A DNA stretch of 64,000 nucleotides, taken from assembly GCA_973895155.1 (NCBI GenBank), contig OZ316893.1:12896001-12960000 (forward strand), read 5' to 3'. Positions 12,946-24,411 of this stretch are shown piece by piece (the stretch's first letter is position 1; every line of letters begins with the position of its first letter). Source of the stretch: Marsupella aquatica (taxonomy: Eukaryota > Marchantiophyta). The notes beneath the pieces are model-generated. The model made no database searches. It saw only the letters and a program-made list of their open reading frames with translations, and was not told where the DNA came from. The position numbers were made by a program, and so were the translations under genes.

Positions 12946-13165
12946 GAGCTTCGCTCCTTTTCGTCCCCACTAAGGCCTCTCAAATATGGAAAACAAACGC
13001 ACCTAAAGCTTCTCTCCTTTTCTTCTCCACTAGGGTCTCTTAAATATTGAAGGGAAAAAAAAAAAAAATTGTCTGTTGTGGAGCTTGTTCTTTTTCATCT
13101 CCACTAGTGCATCTCAAATATTGAAGAAAAACTAAAACCCTGGAGCTTCCTCCTTTTCATCTGCG
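12945..13165. repeat. Degenerate tandem repeat, about 65-75 bp, four copies
   Basis: Each copy follows the pattern (C/G)AGCTT-CTCCTTTTC-TCCACTA-(G)TCTC(A/T)AATAT(T)GA, at roughly 12945, 13008, 13080 and 13140. An A13 run interrupts it at 13055-13067. Copies are clearly related but imperfect. Confidence 0.65.
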
Positions 13166-13312
13166 CGTTTCTTGATAATTGGGCGTAGGTTGCTCCCGCC
13201 TTGGCCTTGTGTTTCGTTGTGGACCTTTGGCTTATACTGTCTGACTCGGTCATGGGAGTGAAGAACCACCCTAAACCCGTTTCAGGTCCAGTTCCGTCAT
13301 GCACGGTCATTA

Positions 13313-13744
13313 TTGTCGGTGGACGTGCAAAGCATTGTCCCTGCATTTGAAGGGGTTGTTTTGGATAGCCCGGATCGAGTCCAACTAGTGATCTCTGATT
13401 GCATGCACCGACATACCCTTTCTAGCATGCTTCTGAGACACCCTCGGATTCGGTTCAGGCAAGTCTCTTATCCGGCCATGGAAAGGCTTGTCCACACACT
13501 TGTGACTGCAGACCCAAACTGTACATTCAGGCCCAGGATCTTCTTGCAACCTATAAAGGGTTGCAACTCCCTAATAATAGGGCATCTCAAAGATAGCCTA
13601 TTGTATTCCCAATGGACACCTGGTACTTTCGTGATGCGGGTCGCCCAAATCAGGTGGTTGGCCCACCAAGTTCATCATCACAAATTTCTTACCAGGTTTG
13701 TTAATGATCCAAACTTACACTATGTCTGTCACAGACTGACTTAA
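13313..13744 (+). other. Unrecognised open frame of about 143 codons
   Basis: An uninterrupted frame with a mixed, protein-like composition (for example DSPDRVQLVISDCMHRHTL) ends at TAA 13742-13744. It has no ATG near its left end, and no splice acceptor was singled out. It may be a decayed element fragment or one exon of an unrecognised gene. The flanks at 13165-13312 and 13745-16579 contain nothing else I can call beyond the short repeats listed. Confidence 0.2.
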
Positions 13745-14080
13745 TTCAGGTTTGAGGCAAGGTTCAACCCCGTTTTTGGAGCACTCAATTTTGCATCCCA
13801 GTGTTCATTTTTGGGAAGCGATCTGAGGCATCCGGGTGACCGGAAGGAGCTCGCAAATCTATAGGGTCGAGACAGCCTAATTAATCACTGGTTAAAATGA
13901 AGAAGAAGAAAAACCTTGAAATTTCCCTCTGGGTGGCCGCCAATAACCAAACCATTTTTTGTCCTCCATTAACCAGACCGGCGCGCCGGACAAACCCTGA
14001 TCAGCGAGTGTCCCGCCATATCGCCACCCGCAAACAGCGCAGCACCCTCACTCTAACTAAAAGCAGAATTGACCGATTTT

Positions 14081-14222
14081 GTCGTCTCTGCGTGATCCTT
14101 GTCGTCTAGGCAAATCCCTTTGTTGACCAGTTTTGTCGTCTCTGGCCCCGTCTCTGTCCCGATCTAGAGTAGAGAGGAACCCTGTGTCGTCTAGCAAGCA
14201 GCAACGCCCTCACGGTGTCGTC
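14081..14222. repeat. Cluster of five GTCGTCT motifs
   Basis: GTCGTCT recurs five times, alternating TTTTGTCGTCTCTG and GTGTCGTCTAG contexts, with a sixth partial match near 14255. It looks like a decayed short tandem duplication. Confidence 0.5.
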
Positions 14223-15014
14223 TAGTGCATCCATACTCCCCCGCTTGAGCCACTCTGTCGTCACCACCTGTGGCAAATCCAGCGCGCCGCGTGTGGCGAG
14301 GACTTGGAAATCGGCTCACCGGTCACCGAGCCGCTCACGTCTCCAAAAACCGTGGACCGCAGATCTTAATTTGGCGGCCAATTATATAAAATAAATAATA
14401 GATGGTGCTATTGGTGATGGAGTTCATAGGTGGTGACTTTTTTGCCGAGCCCACAAATTGTGGACAGATTCTGCCAAACAGCTCACCGGTATGGAGTGAA
14501 CGATCTCAAATATTTATAATCCGGGTACATAGTTGTCGGCCCCTCAACTCGGTTTTTTTCCCTCTGGGGGGGCGGGCGGCAGGGGTAAAAAGACCAAAGA
14601 ACGGAGTTAGGTACAGGCCTAAATTATGCAGTTCATTTGTGTACCCATCCTTGTGATGGTTTAATGTTTATAAGGAAGTTAATATTACCTAAAGACTGGA
14701 AATTTTGAATTCCCAAATAACTCTTTGCAGTCCTCCAAATTCTATCATTTTCATTTCAAGGCATAATATCCAAGGATGGTCTACAATCTATTTCTGACTC
14801 CAACATCAGTAACTCTTCTACTACCACAATAAGCTTTCAGAGTCTGTCTTTGTCAATTTGTCACAAAGTTCCATATTGTCCCCGATATTGTCCTGAGGAC
14901 TTCAATTACTATATATTCATGACACTCATATAAATAGCACACTGCAAAAGAACAGTCGCCCAAACAGGAGTCATGGTCCCACAAGCGAAAGACTGAATCA
15001 AGGGGAGGGCAAAA

Positions 15015-15028
15015 AAACCCTAAACCCT
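15015..15028 (+). promoter_or_regulatory. Telo-box (AAACCCTAAACCCT)
   Basis: Two consecutive plant telomere-type units. A reverse-orientation partner, TTTAGGGTTTAGG, lies at 15389-15401. Telo-boxes are known promoter elements of plant housekeeping genes and Polycomb recruitment sites, but no gene start was found beside this pair. Confidence 0.4.
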
Positions 15029-16579
15029 ATCTCTTGACACTTTCTCCATTATTTTCAAAATTTTACAAGCTTTACGAATCTAGACACTCAAGCACATAAA
15101 ATCAGCGGTGTCATCTAATCAGCGGTGTCACACTTTAGAGTTGAACTTGCTCTGTGATGTCGTACAAGAGGTTGCTTAAACTCCCTGAATACGGATTTTG
15201 AGCAACTCATCAATTGAATATGCAAAACAAGTTCAACCTTTTTCTTTCTCCAACTCATTCCCATAAGGACTGTAGAAGCATTAAGCAACTCACCTTTTGG
15301 GGGCTCAGACTCATGTCAGTTGCAAGTCTAGAACATGCCCTATTCTATCTCATCAAACTCTTTCTGGATTGTCTGAGTTGGAGTGGAGTTTAGGGTTTAG
15401 GTCCTCCACTCCAACTCATTGTAAAGAATGTTGCCGTCTAGGTGTGGGCCAATTTTTAAGCGTCAACTCATTTTACAAAGTGGTTTTAAAAGTTGCTAAC
15501 CACACCTGCCCCTTTAAAAGCTACAGGTTGCCCGTAGTTACCATTAAAAGGAATGCGAAAAAAGGGGGGAGTCTTGGAACACTTTTCCCTTATATATGGC
15601 CAGTGGTGGCTTAAAGCCCCTAATGTGTTAAAGACATGTGACTACAAACATGAGGGGTAGTCATGAGAACACAAACCAAGGGGGGACAAGAGGGTGTCTC
15701 AATCTTTGCAGTTCTTGTTTGCAGTGTTACAGGCTACTGATTGCAAAATGTCTTGCCCGGATGTGGCTTCCTGGCATGCGTATCCAAGTGGGGGTGAACT
15801 TTGAGAGGGCTCGTAGCCAGTCCGCATGCCGTTTGGTAAAAAGCCCTGGGCGAAAAGAGCAGTCGCCAATTGAGTGTACTGTGCACATTAAGTCTCAGTC
15901 CCACACCACACACTCTTGGCCCCACTAAAACAGGAGCTTGCGTTGGGAGGCAAAGCAGACTAGACATGAAAGTTGAGTTCCAAGTGCACTTGATCTCTAC
16001 TCTATCACTTGAAGTACTTTGGAATTGGTTCTAAGGTTTGAGACCCTCACCACAAACCCTTGGCCCAACTAAAAGCCAGGGTCTTCTAAGGTTTGAGACT
16101 CCCTAATGGTGGTGGAGGAGGCCACCCCAAAGGACTGCAACAAGGCACTGCCCAACACCCCCAACACACTGTCCTGACGAGATATGCTGCGCTGCCATGT
16201 TGAGCTTTTCTTGGCATGTTTGTGTCTCAGGAAACACAAATTGACAAGGCGAGATCTGTTTTGTTGCTGTTGTTTTAGGGATGTACAGCATGCTCTCTGT
16301 CAACGATATGGGTCTTCATAGTAGGGCTAGGGGTTCAGTACTTCCTTGTTAGATGCACCGAACATGACAGAGCTCACCACAAGCTCGTCCACGAATTGCA
16401 TCTGAAACTGCAATCTGAATCGAACTCAAAAACATCACAAAATCTGGAGCCAGACGACGAAGAGGTCACTGACAAGAAGAAGATAGGCCAGTGACGCTTT
16501 CAGCTACGCTGCTCTAGTCCTCTCTCTTCTCCTCTGCTGCTGCGTCCTCTGCTCGTGAGCGTCGCTCTCGCATTCTTTG

Positions 16580-19084
16580 ATGGCAATCACTGTAAGTTGG
16601 GGTGGATGGATGTGGTGCTGTAGTATTGTTTTTGATAAGTTTTTAAATGCATGTTTTCATTGAGAGTTTGATGAACCCAATTTCCGATTTGAATTTAAAC
16701 AGTGTTGTCGAATAGTTCAGGTTTGAGCATTGCATTGAAAACTTTGTAATTGGGTTGCTTCCTCTAATTGCCACACATGCTCAGTCTGCATCACTACCGC
16801 CCTCGCCTTCTTAGTTATGGCATGTTGCATGAGATGACCTTGTGGGGATTGAACATGGTGTCGTCATTCCATTGAATTGCCCAGCGGACTCGGACAATGG
16901 GGTGGACGGCGACCGTTGTGATGGCAATGTTGCTTTTCTTGGGAAGTGCGAAATCACATGCAAATGATTGGGACGACGAGTTCGAACAAGCTCCGACGAT
17001 ACGGTCTCTCGATGACCGAAGCTTCGAACACGAAACACAAGCAGCCACCGGCCAAACCACTGGATCATGGTTGGTTTCTTCATTCTCTCTCACCTGCAGT
17101 CTCAGTTATACAACTTGGACTGCTCAGCGTTACCTGTGTACAGGCGGGGCCGGGCACTCGAACCCCGTTCATATACCGAGAGACTTATGATGCCTTCTAT
17201 GTTTACTAAGAGGAATTTTGGAGTCCCTTTCTGAGACTGTAAATATTTCACTCTGCGAGGTCGAAAGCATCCTACCCGAACCATGCGGAGAGCTTTAAGT
17301 TCCTTTTGAAATGGAGTTTGTGAACTCCTTCCTTTGGAGTCTCCCGCCGAACGGGCACGAAGCCCGAAACCGATTTTAGTTGAAGAGGACTAAGCTGCTC
17401 CAGAGTGGATTATTCCAGAGTCCAACACCCATGATAATCGTCATTTGGAAAGCAAATTTAGTGGGTGAATGGTTACTCAGGGGAAAATCAGCAAAACGGA
17501 AGGTGTTGAAACCGGCTTCATCTCTTCCTAGCTATAAGCGAATTCCTTTCTGACCCAAACTATGTTTCAGCTGGCTAACGTAACCTCTCAGACTCCACAA
17601 TCGTTCCAGCAAGTCTAGGGTATTGTGTTGTATCCTAGCTTTTTAAGAGGACGTCGTTTCCATTGGGGTACATGTGTATCCACTTTCACATGGAGTATTC
17701 TCAAAGAGATTTGGAGAGTAAGAATATTCCTTTCCAGAGCGGTCTGGTGAGCTGACTTGAAGGCATGTTACAACAAGTTGGGAGGGTTTGCTTTCAATAC
17801 TCCGTGCAAGGCCTGTGTCATACACGAACATTTGAAGTGATTCCCTTTGAGTACCTGGAAATGGGACCCGGAGAATCGAAGGGGAACTTGCTGACGCCTC
17901 CATTTTTTAGCGGGGTAGATGAAGAATATCAGTTGGAATTCAGTTGTTTCTTGCTGATTGAAGCGTCCCCAATATTCCTCATATTCAGGGAATTCATGCA
18001 GGCTGGTCCTCTTCACCAGTTCTGGCTGTGTGACATGTGGAGATGTGGAATCGACCCTGCTGCGAATGATACCAAAATTGAATGGAGGACTGCCAATTAT
18101 CGCTAAGGTAGATGGTTTGCCTGCTGCTTGTGCTTCTTTTCCTTCGCTGGAGTTTGTGGAGCAGCATTGTGAGCGTAAATCTTTCCTTGATAGATTCACT
18201 TGAGTTTCCGCTACATATATGATTCTGATGTGAACTTTATTACTCTGTACTCTCAAGCTCATAGAACAGCCACACAATACATCAACAATTGTTTTCCGTG
18301 TCACCGGTCCACCGTATGGAGAGTCGCCTATATTTTCAAAGCAGACGGAGAGAGACTTTTAAATTGATTTCCTGCTCGGTTTCGTTCGGTTAACGGGTCT
18401 TTAAGCTTTGTGTGTTGCTGTGCAGGTTAACATATCAGCGAGTCCATCTACAGCCAAGCGTTTCGATGTACAAAAGATACCACAACTGAAAATGTTTCGT
18501 GATCGCAGTATGTTCTCGTATGGAGGGCAATTGTCTGAAGCGAGCCTACTTTCTTTCATTGAGGTGCCCCTTGCCTCCTCTTACAACTTCCTACGTCCGA
18601 GGAGAGGCCTTTTCTGATTAATGGAATAATGTCAGCCTGGAAAGTAGTCTAATATTCAACAATCAAATCATGATAGAGTACCATGTTGGGTTTGTGATTG
18701 CAGGATGGGTGGAAAGGCGTTGCTCGTGAAGGTGTCCCGAAGGAGTTGACTTTTATTGATGAAATTCAAGAGAAGTTATGGACATTTTACAGAGCAGTTG
18801 TAGAGGTTCCTATACTGCACCCAACGTTAGTGCTTTAGACGGACAGGAAAGCAAAATATGTTAGTAAGAGAATTTCCCGCTTTTTGTGCAATTTTTGGGC
18901 CTGAAAAGTAACCTGCAGTTTTAATCTTGTCGTATGTATGCAGTACCTTGGAAACAGGCCTGGTATACTGGCTGGGGTTGGTTCAATGAGTGCGATGGTA
19001 GGGTATCTTTTCACCAAGCGATTCATCATAAAGAAGCATGCACCAAGAAGGCCGCGTGGTCGGCCCCGAAAGCGGGCTGACTAG
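16580..19084 (+). CDS. Membrane-anchored thioredoxin-fold (PDI-like) protein with CVTC motif
   Basis: Exons 16580-16591, 16885-17069, 18002-18107, 18426-18563, 18704-18805 and 18944-19084 join to 227 residues. If the four-codon first exon is only leader, ATG 16897 gives 219. A signal peptide (TVVMAMLLFLG, then SHA) is followed by an acidic stretch and LDDRSFEHETQA, a pattern seen in secretory-pathway PDI-like proteins. TGSWLVLFTSSG then leads into CVTC (Cys75, Cys78) in place of the usual WCGHC. KIPQLKMF supplies the cis-proline at residue 120. A short hydrophobic segment (near 188-204) and a very basic tail (RPRGRPRKRAD) end the protein, suggesting a type I ER-membrane oxidoreductase or folding factor with a cytosolic basic tail. 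Only one thioredoxin domain is present. The fold call is good; the exact family name is not known to me. Confidence 0.8.
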
Positions 19085-19734
19085 TTTTACTTGTGAGGAG
19101 ATTTTTTCCCCATGAAGTCTTTCGATCAATCATCATGGATGCTTTGAGCTGTACAATTTTCCTCACTTCTACACCTAATTTAGGACGTCAGTGCTGAATT
19201 CTGTAGGAGGTTCTTGTTCTAGCGTTTACTCGGATGAGAAGTTAAGAGTAGCTGTCCAGAGGCAGTGTATGCATATCATGTGCTACTTTCTATTCTGACT
19301 CAGCAATGAGGTTGCACCCTTTGTACAGACTATCAGCTTCAAGTGCTCCTAGTTGGAATGAAAAGGGGCACCTGACCGTGACCTTCCTTCCAGGGGTCTA
19401 TTTAAGATTGCGAAGGCATTAACATCCCATGACCGAGCATTGAGAGGGTAGTGTTGATGTTGCTATCATAGCACGTACGAAGTCGGGATATAGTCAGGTA
19501 CCTGTTTCTGCGCTTGCATGTGTGTCAAAGAAACACGCTCCTCAGATCTTAGACTATGTCTGGTGTCAATAGTCTCTGGATGGATATCCTGACACGGCCA
19601 GGTATTTTCCCTCAGGTTTCCGTCCTTGTTCCGGCACTTCAATTCTAGCTGGAATGGCTTTGAAAATGCAAAAAGTTGTAAAAAGAACCATTGATCTCCC
19701 GTAGAATCTCATGCCTTCATTGAATCTTAGGGAT

Positions 19735-20232
19735 TTACTTTTTGAACCAACATTCCCCTCGAGATATACTAGTAGACTTCCTCACTAAGTTTTTCTCCAT
19801 TTGGGGAGTATTTTGATCATTACTCCCGACCCTTACCCTCGATTCACAGATATTACCAGTATCCAAAAATGAGATTGACATGTAAAAAATACTTATCTGG
19901 GCATAAAGATAACATTTCCGAAATACCAAATGACCACATGGGTGAAAACGCCAACCAAGCGGCAAAGTGCCCAAACCACAGGAAAGCCCAAGAGCACCCA
20001 AAACCTCCTAACGGCTGGAGGGCCAAAGGGCCAACCACGAAAACAAAAAAGCAACCAAAACCGGCCAAGAGCAGAGGCAGAAAGCCCCATCTTCCCTGAA
20101 CTGGAGAGTAGGGTGCAAGTGGGACTAGTAGCCCAGAGCACCGACAAAGGGGCTCTGACCAAAGAACAGACCCAGTCAAAATGCACATAGACATGTAAAC
20201 CAACACAACCACCTTAGCTCGTCTCTGCACAA
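19735..20232 (-). mobile_element. Possible LINE-type 3' UTR remnant
   Basis: On the minus strand this block is T/G-rich (TTTTGGGTGCTCTTGGGC, GTGGTTTGGGCAC) and runs into TTATCTTTATGCCCAGATAAGT and a T-rich end near 19890. The composition resembles the 3' UTR of the fragment at 3750-4025. No coding motif is preserved. The rest of 19085-22116 has only short repeats and no gene I recognise. Confidence 0.3.
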
Positions 20233-21188
20233 ACTAAAAGTGGCACCAAGCCTGAAAGGAACACCCCAAATGACAATAATATAACCTTTTGGTGAGAGAA
20301 TTGCTCGTAGTTGGTCTCTCTTCTTATCTCAGTGAATGCAGTCAAAGTTTGGCTCAAGCTCCAAGCCTTTCACACACCGATTGTACATTGCAAAGTAGCA
20401 TGATTGAGCAACGCCATTATGAGGTGACAAGGACAGCGGGTGACATTAGCTTGAAATGTGCGTTGTTGTCTCTCACACCAGATGCTACTAACCATCCTGT
20501 GAATGAGGAGCTAGGGTTACACTTTTGAGACACAACAGCAGTATGAATCTTGCCAAAGTATGGGCAGCCTGCAGCCTTGTTCAGATGGGTGCACCAATCG
20601 TTCACTAGCGCGCTTTCGCTTTAAAAAAAAAACATTTCTAAAGTAATTCAACAGTACATGTAAAAAATTATATAGAAGACATTCCTTGAATCTTCCTGCA
20701 CTGACCTGGTTGGTTGAGGCATTTCACTTATGAATCTCACTTATTTAGATTTGCTTAACGAATGTGAAAATTTGAGAAATTGCTTTCGCATCTCACCAAG
20801 ACTTAACCTACTGTGTGGAGATTCCACTTTCACAGAGACCAGTGACTACAGGACAATGAGCTACTGACGCTACAGTCTACAACCATTGCACGTTCAAGCC
20901 CAACCGGATCACAATCAAGGAAAACAGTTCATTAAATTCGCAGATCCCGCTAGATACTCCGCATCTTTGCACGACACTCCGGACCTAGTTTTTCAAAAAC
21001 AGCGGCCCGTCTGGAGGATCACAGACAGCTTTACAGATCAGTCCATGGCGTTCACAACCCCATTTTACCCTCATTTTACAGTCTGGAGTTTCGCGATTCC
21101 AGCAGACTCTTTCTTCCTCCTGCTTACAACTGGATGGCTCACATCTAATCCCTAGTGCTGTGCCTATTGCTCCGATGCACGACTGCAA

Positions 21189-21315
21189 GGCTCACAAATA
21201 ATCTCTGGATGGCTTGAATTTTGCTATTGTAAATGAACTGTATAGGTCACATTTAATCTGTGGATGAATTGATTTTGCGAGTGTAAATGAACTGTATGGC
21301 TCACAGTTCATTTAC
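21189..21315. repeat. Two tandem ~55-bp copies ending in an inverted repeat
   Basis: Two related units end in TGTAAATGAACTGTAT at about 21243 and 21298. The second one immediately forms a hairpin: GTAAATGAACT (21283-21293) pairs with AGTTCATTTAC (21305-21315) across an 11-nt loop. Confidence 0.75.
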
Positions 21316-22116
21316 GGCCATACAGAACTCAATTCACAGTGTAAAAAACTGCCCCTATTGATCGCCATCCTCACTATTTAACTACCGGCAATTTTAATTT
21401 CAACATTCTAGAAGGATGTTTCCGTTACCCTACAGTGAAGAACCTCGGTGACTAACGACACAATGCCAAATCTCAAACGGTCGAGTCGCTTATATTTTTC
21501 ACCATTGATAAATTGTATGAATTCATCATTGGGCGAGAGTCGGCACGGCAAGGTCACTTAGAAGTGAGGTGTTTCACATTTCGAGCAATTTCACACATAT
21601 TGCACAAGAAAACGGCTTAGCTGACTGGTATTCCGATACAGTGATGCCAAGTTCGACACACCAGAGAACGAGTGTTGGAAAAGTAAGATCACTTCGTCGA
21701 TAAAGCAGGCCAGTTCTACCGTCACTAAAGATGTTACATGTCAAACCATTTCACACAACACACAAACTGCAAAAGAGGACGGCATTGTTGACAGATTAAA
21801 AAAATGTGCTATATAATAAGTTGTGATACAAAGTTCGACACAACGCAGAGAACTTCACACCTATCTGCCTACAATATGTGAGAATTTTGTCGATGGCAGA
21901 TATTGCGAGAGAGCTTCTGTATTTTTCTGCTTTTCAACCTAGAATGTACACCCGTGGCTTATTGCGCAAATCCGGCACTGTACGCCCGTCCCTTATTGCG
22001 CAAATACGGCACACGATGTCAATACACAAGTTGGAAAAAATTATATTACAGCAGGCTGAACTGTGAGGGGCATTTGTAGCTTCTGTAGCAGCAGAAGGTG
22101 CCTCGCCTCACGTCGC

Positions 22117-23329
22117 TCATAATGTGAGGACGTAAATGGCATATACGATGCCTGGAAGGTAACCCAGAATCGTCAGCAGAAGACATATCCAAAACTCGAC
22201 CTGTAAAACGAAACCCAGAAACAAGATCACCAGTTAGAGAGCAGCCTTGTCAGACTACATCCATGAACTTACAGTCATAGAGGCAATACCCGCCGACAGA
22301 TACAAGCCCAAGTTCCTTCTCAATGTTGGGACCACAAAGTTGGCATCATGTTCAGAACCGAGCAAACTGGGGGTCCACAACAAGGTCACCTACTCCCTTT
22401 TACACGTAGTCCCTTTTCCAGTACGAAAATACCGTTGGATCTAAACCGAAAACCGGCAGGGTCGAACAGCGTTTGTCTCGAGTCGTTGGATGCACCAATC
22501 CGGATCCAATCGGTGACCAGCAATAAGAAGTCGAGCTTTGTCACATGGAGGGTTCAAGTATGGAGCCACTACTAAACACAATTGAAGTTCCTGTAGGAGC
22601 AACTCCTCCAGCCTAAAAGAGTCGTGCATGGAGGTTTGTATACGAGGATCGCGAAACAATGTTGGCGCTAGTGCCGGCCTTCACGTGGCAGAGGTTCAGT
22701 AGCAAACCTGCTGCCACAAAAACTCCAAAAAAACTCTCATAACCTACTGTGTAACGGAACACTTGCGATGGAGAAACGGGCTGAACAGACGGGAACATAG
22801 AGAAAATAGGCTGTAAACAGTTCACAAAACGCATCCACCATCGAGTACAACAGCCTGATGTGCCTAGATGTCAAGGTAGCTCATCAGCCATGTCCCATGG
22901 AACATCTTAATGACGCGGGCACCAAATTCGTCCTACGATGACGTCTGCGTCACACTTGATCCGAGCGCAATGAAAACACTATCGTATATTTAACTCGAAA
23001 CGAATACGATTTCCAATTTCTCCAGGCGCGCAGAACGGCGCAGTTCTCTCATAAGCAAGACCAATGCTCGCCCCTTCCCCTCCCCTCCCTTCCCATCCCA
23101 TCCCTGCCGTGCCCTCAGCGGTCATAACACCAATCTGAGTAGTATATACCAATGAACGTGCCGTCACGATGCTCTAGCTCTCAGTATCCCAAACCAGACC
23201 CGAAACGAAACGACAGCACACAAAAGCGGAGGGCGAGTGAACACGTACCGCACATCCGTACCGGAAGAACACTCCCAGAGGAGGTAAGATAATGGCAAGA
23301 ATGACATCGACGAACCTAGCGCTGCCCAT
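22117..23329 (-). CDS. PMP3/RCI2 (LTI6) small hydrophobic membrane protein
   Basis: Two minus-strand exons of 27 and 28 codons, 23329-23249 and 22200-22117, encode 54 residues plus stop. They are separated by a 1048-bp intron with a clean GTACGT donor and CAG acceptor. Exon 1 starts MGSARFVDVILAIILPPLG and ends RYGCA. Exon 2 reads VEFWICLLLTILGYLPGIVY and ends YVLTL. These are the diagnostic PMP3/RCI2 motifs (ILPPLGVF, GYLPGIVYAIY) and the usual length. The protein has two transmembrane helices. Family members sit in the plasma membrane and endomembranes, affect membrane potential and Na+/K+ balance, and are often induced by cold, salt or ABA. The gene is easily missed because both exons are very short. 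No stress motif was verified in the promoter. Confidence 0.95.
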
Positions 23330-23463
23330 TGCGTCTGTGAGACCTCACTCTCGACAATTCACTCCGACCTGATGCTGCTCCCTCCTCTACTCCACTTCCT
23401 GCTGCTGCTTGACGCGATGCAATGCAATGCAATGCGATGAGTGAACTTGAGAGACACAGAGAC

Positions 23464-23762
23464 AGAGTCGCTTCGATTCAACAACGGACTAGAGCAAATA
23501 GTGAACCAAAAAAGTTCATATCAGTACCGTTGTTTCGATCAAAGGAGAGAGAGAGAGAGAGAGAGAGAGAGTCGCAGCTATTCAACAATGGACAACAAAG
23601 AGAGTAGCGAACCAGAAAAGCTTATGTGGGTACCGTAGTGTCGATCGAAGGCGAGAGAGAGAGAGAGAGAAAAATTATCTTCGATTCAAGAATGGACTAG
23701 AAAGCGAGTAGTGAACCCACAAAGCTAAAATAGGTACCGTAGGATCGATTGAAGGCACTCTT
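23464..23762. repeat. Three ~100-bp tandem units carrying (GA)n microsatellites
   Basis: Each unit follows TTCAA(C/G)AA(C/T)GGAC...GTGAACC...GTACCGT...GATCGA and ends in (GA)n. The GA tracts are at 23544-23571 and 23652-23671 and the third unit lacks one. The block lies directly upstream of the PMP3 gene, so it is promoter or leader DNA for that minus-strand gene. Confidence 0.8.
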
Positions 23763-24195
23763 CTTTCTGCTTAGCACACGGTTCTCGTTGGCTTTTTCAC
23801 GAAATTGGGCAAAGTCGGCGCCGAAGTGACGGAAAACTTGCTGCGAAAGTGATGCGAATTGACACGTACTGTAGGAGTGACTTGAGAGGAATGTGGACTA
23901 TGTGAGGGGCGCTTTCAAAGATTACCGTATTGCGGAAGGGAACGCCTCGATTTGATCCGGGCCTTCTGTTCCGGTGGAAGAGGCCTTTGGACGGCTGGAT
24001 GACTGCCGCGTGCGGGGGAATTTGGCTAATTGGGAACCACAATTTTCAGGTTCTAGCTTATAATATCAACCTTCCAACCATATTATCTGAACACTATAAT
24101 ATAATACGAAATGGGACTCGCTCTTCAAGAAAACTATAAATCCACCTGAATCTGAACACTATCATATAATGGGAAATGGGACTCCTTCTTCTTAT

Positions 24196-24411
24196 GGTCT
24201 GTTTTACTGGGGGCTTTACAAGAATTGGGAGGAAGTAAACCATTTTTTATGTCTGAAATGCAATGTTAGCCATTCAAATGTGGGAGCTGGCCAGACTTCA
24301 CATGGTCTGTTTACTGGGGGGGGCTTTACAAGAATTGGGAGAAAGGAAACTATTTTTTATGTCTGAAATGTAATCTTAGCCATTCAAATGTGGGAGTTGA
24401 CCAGATTTCAT
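24196..24411. repeat. Tandem duplication of a 108-bp segment
   Basis: Copies start TGGTCTGTTT at about 24196 and 24303 and share GGCTTTACAAGAATTGGGAG and TTAGCCATTCAAATGTGGGA. About ten differences separate them. Confidence 0.85.
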
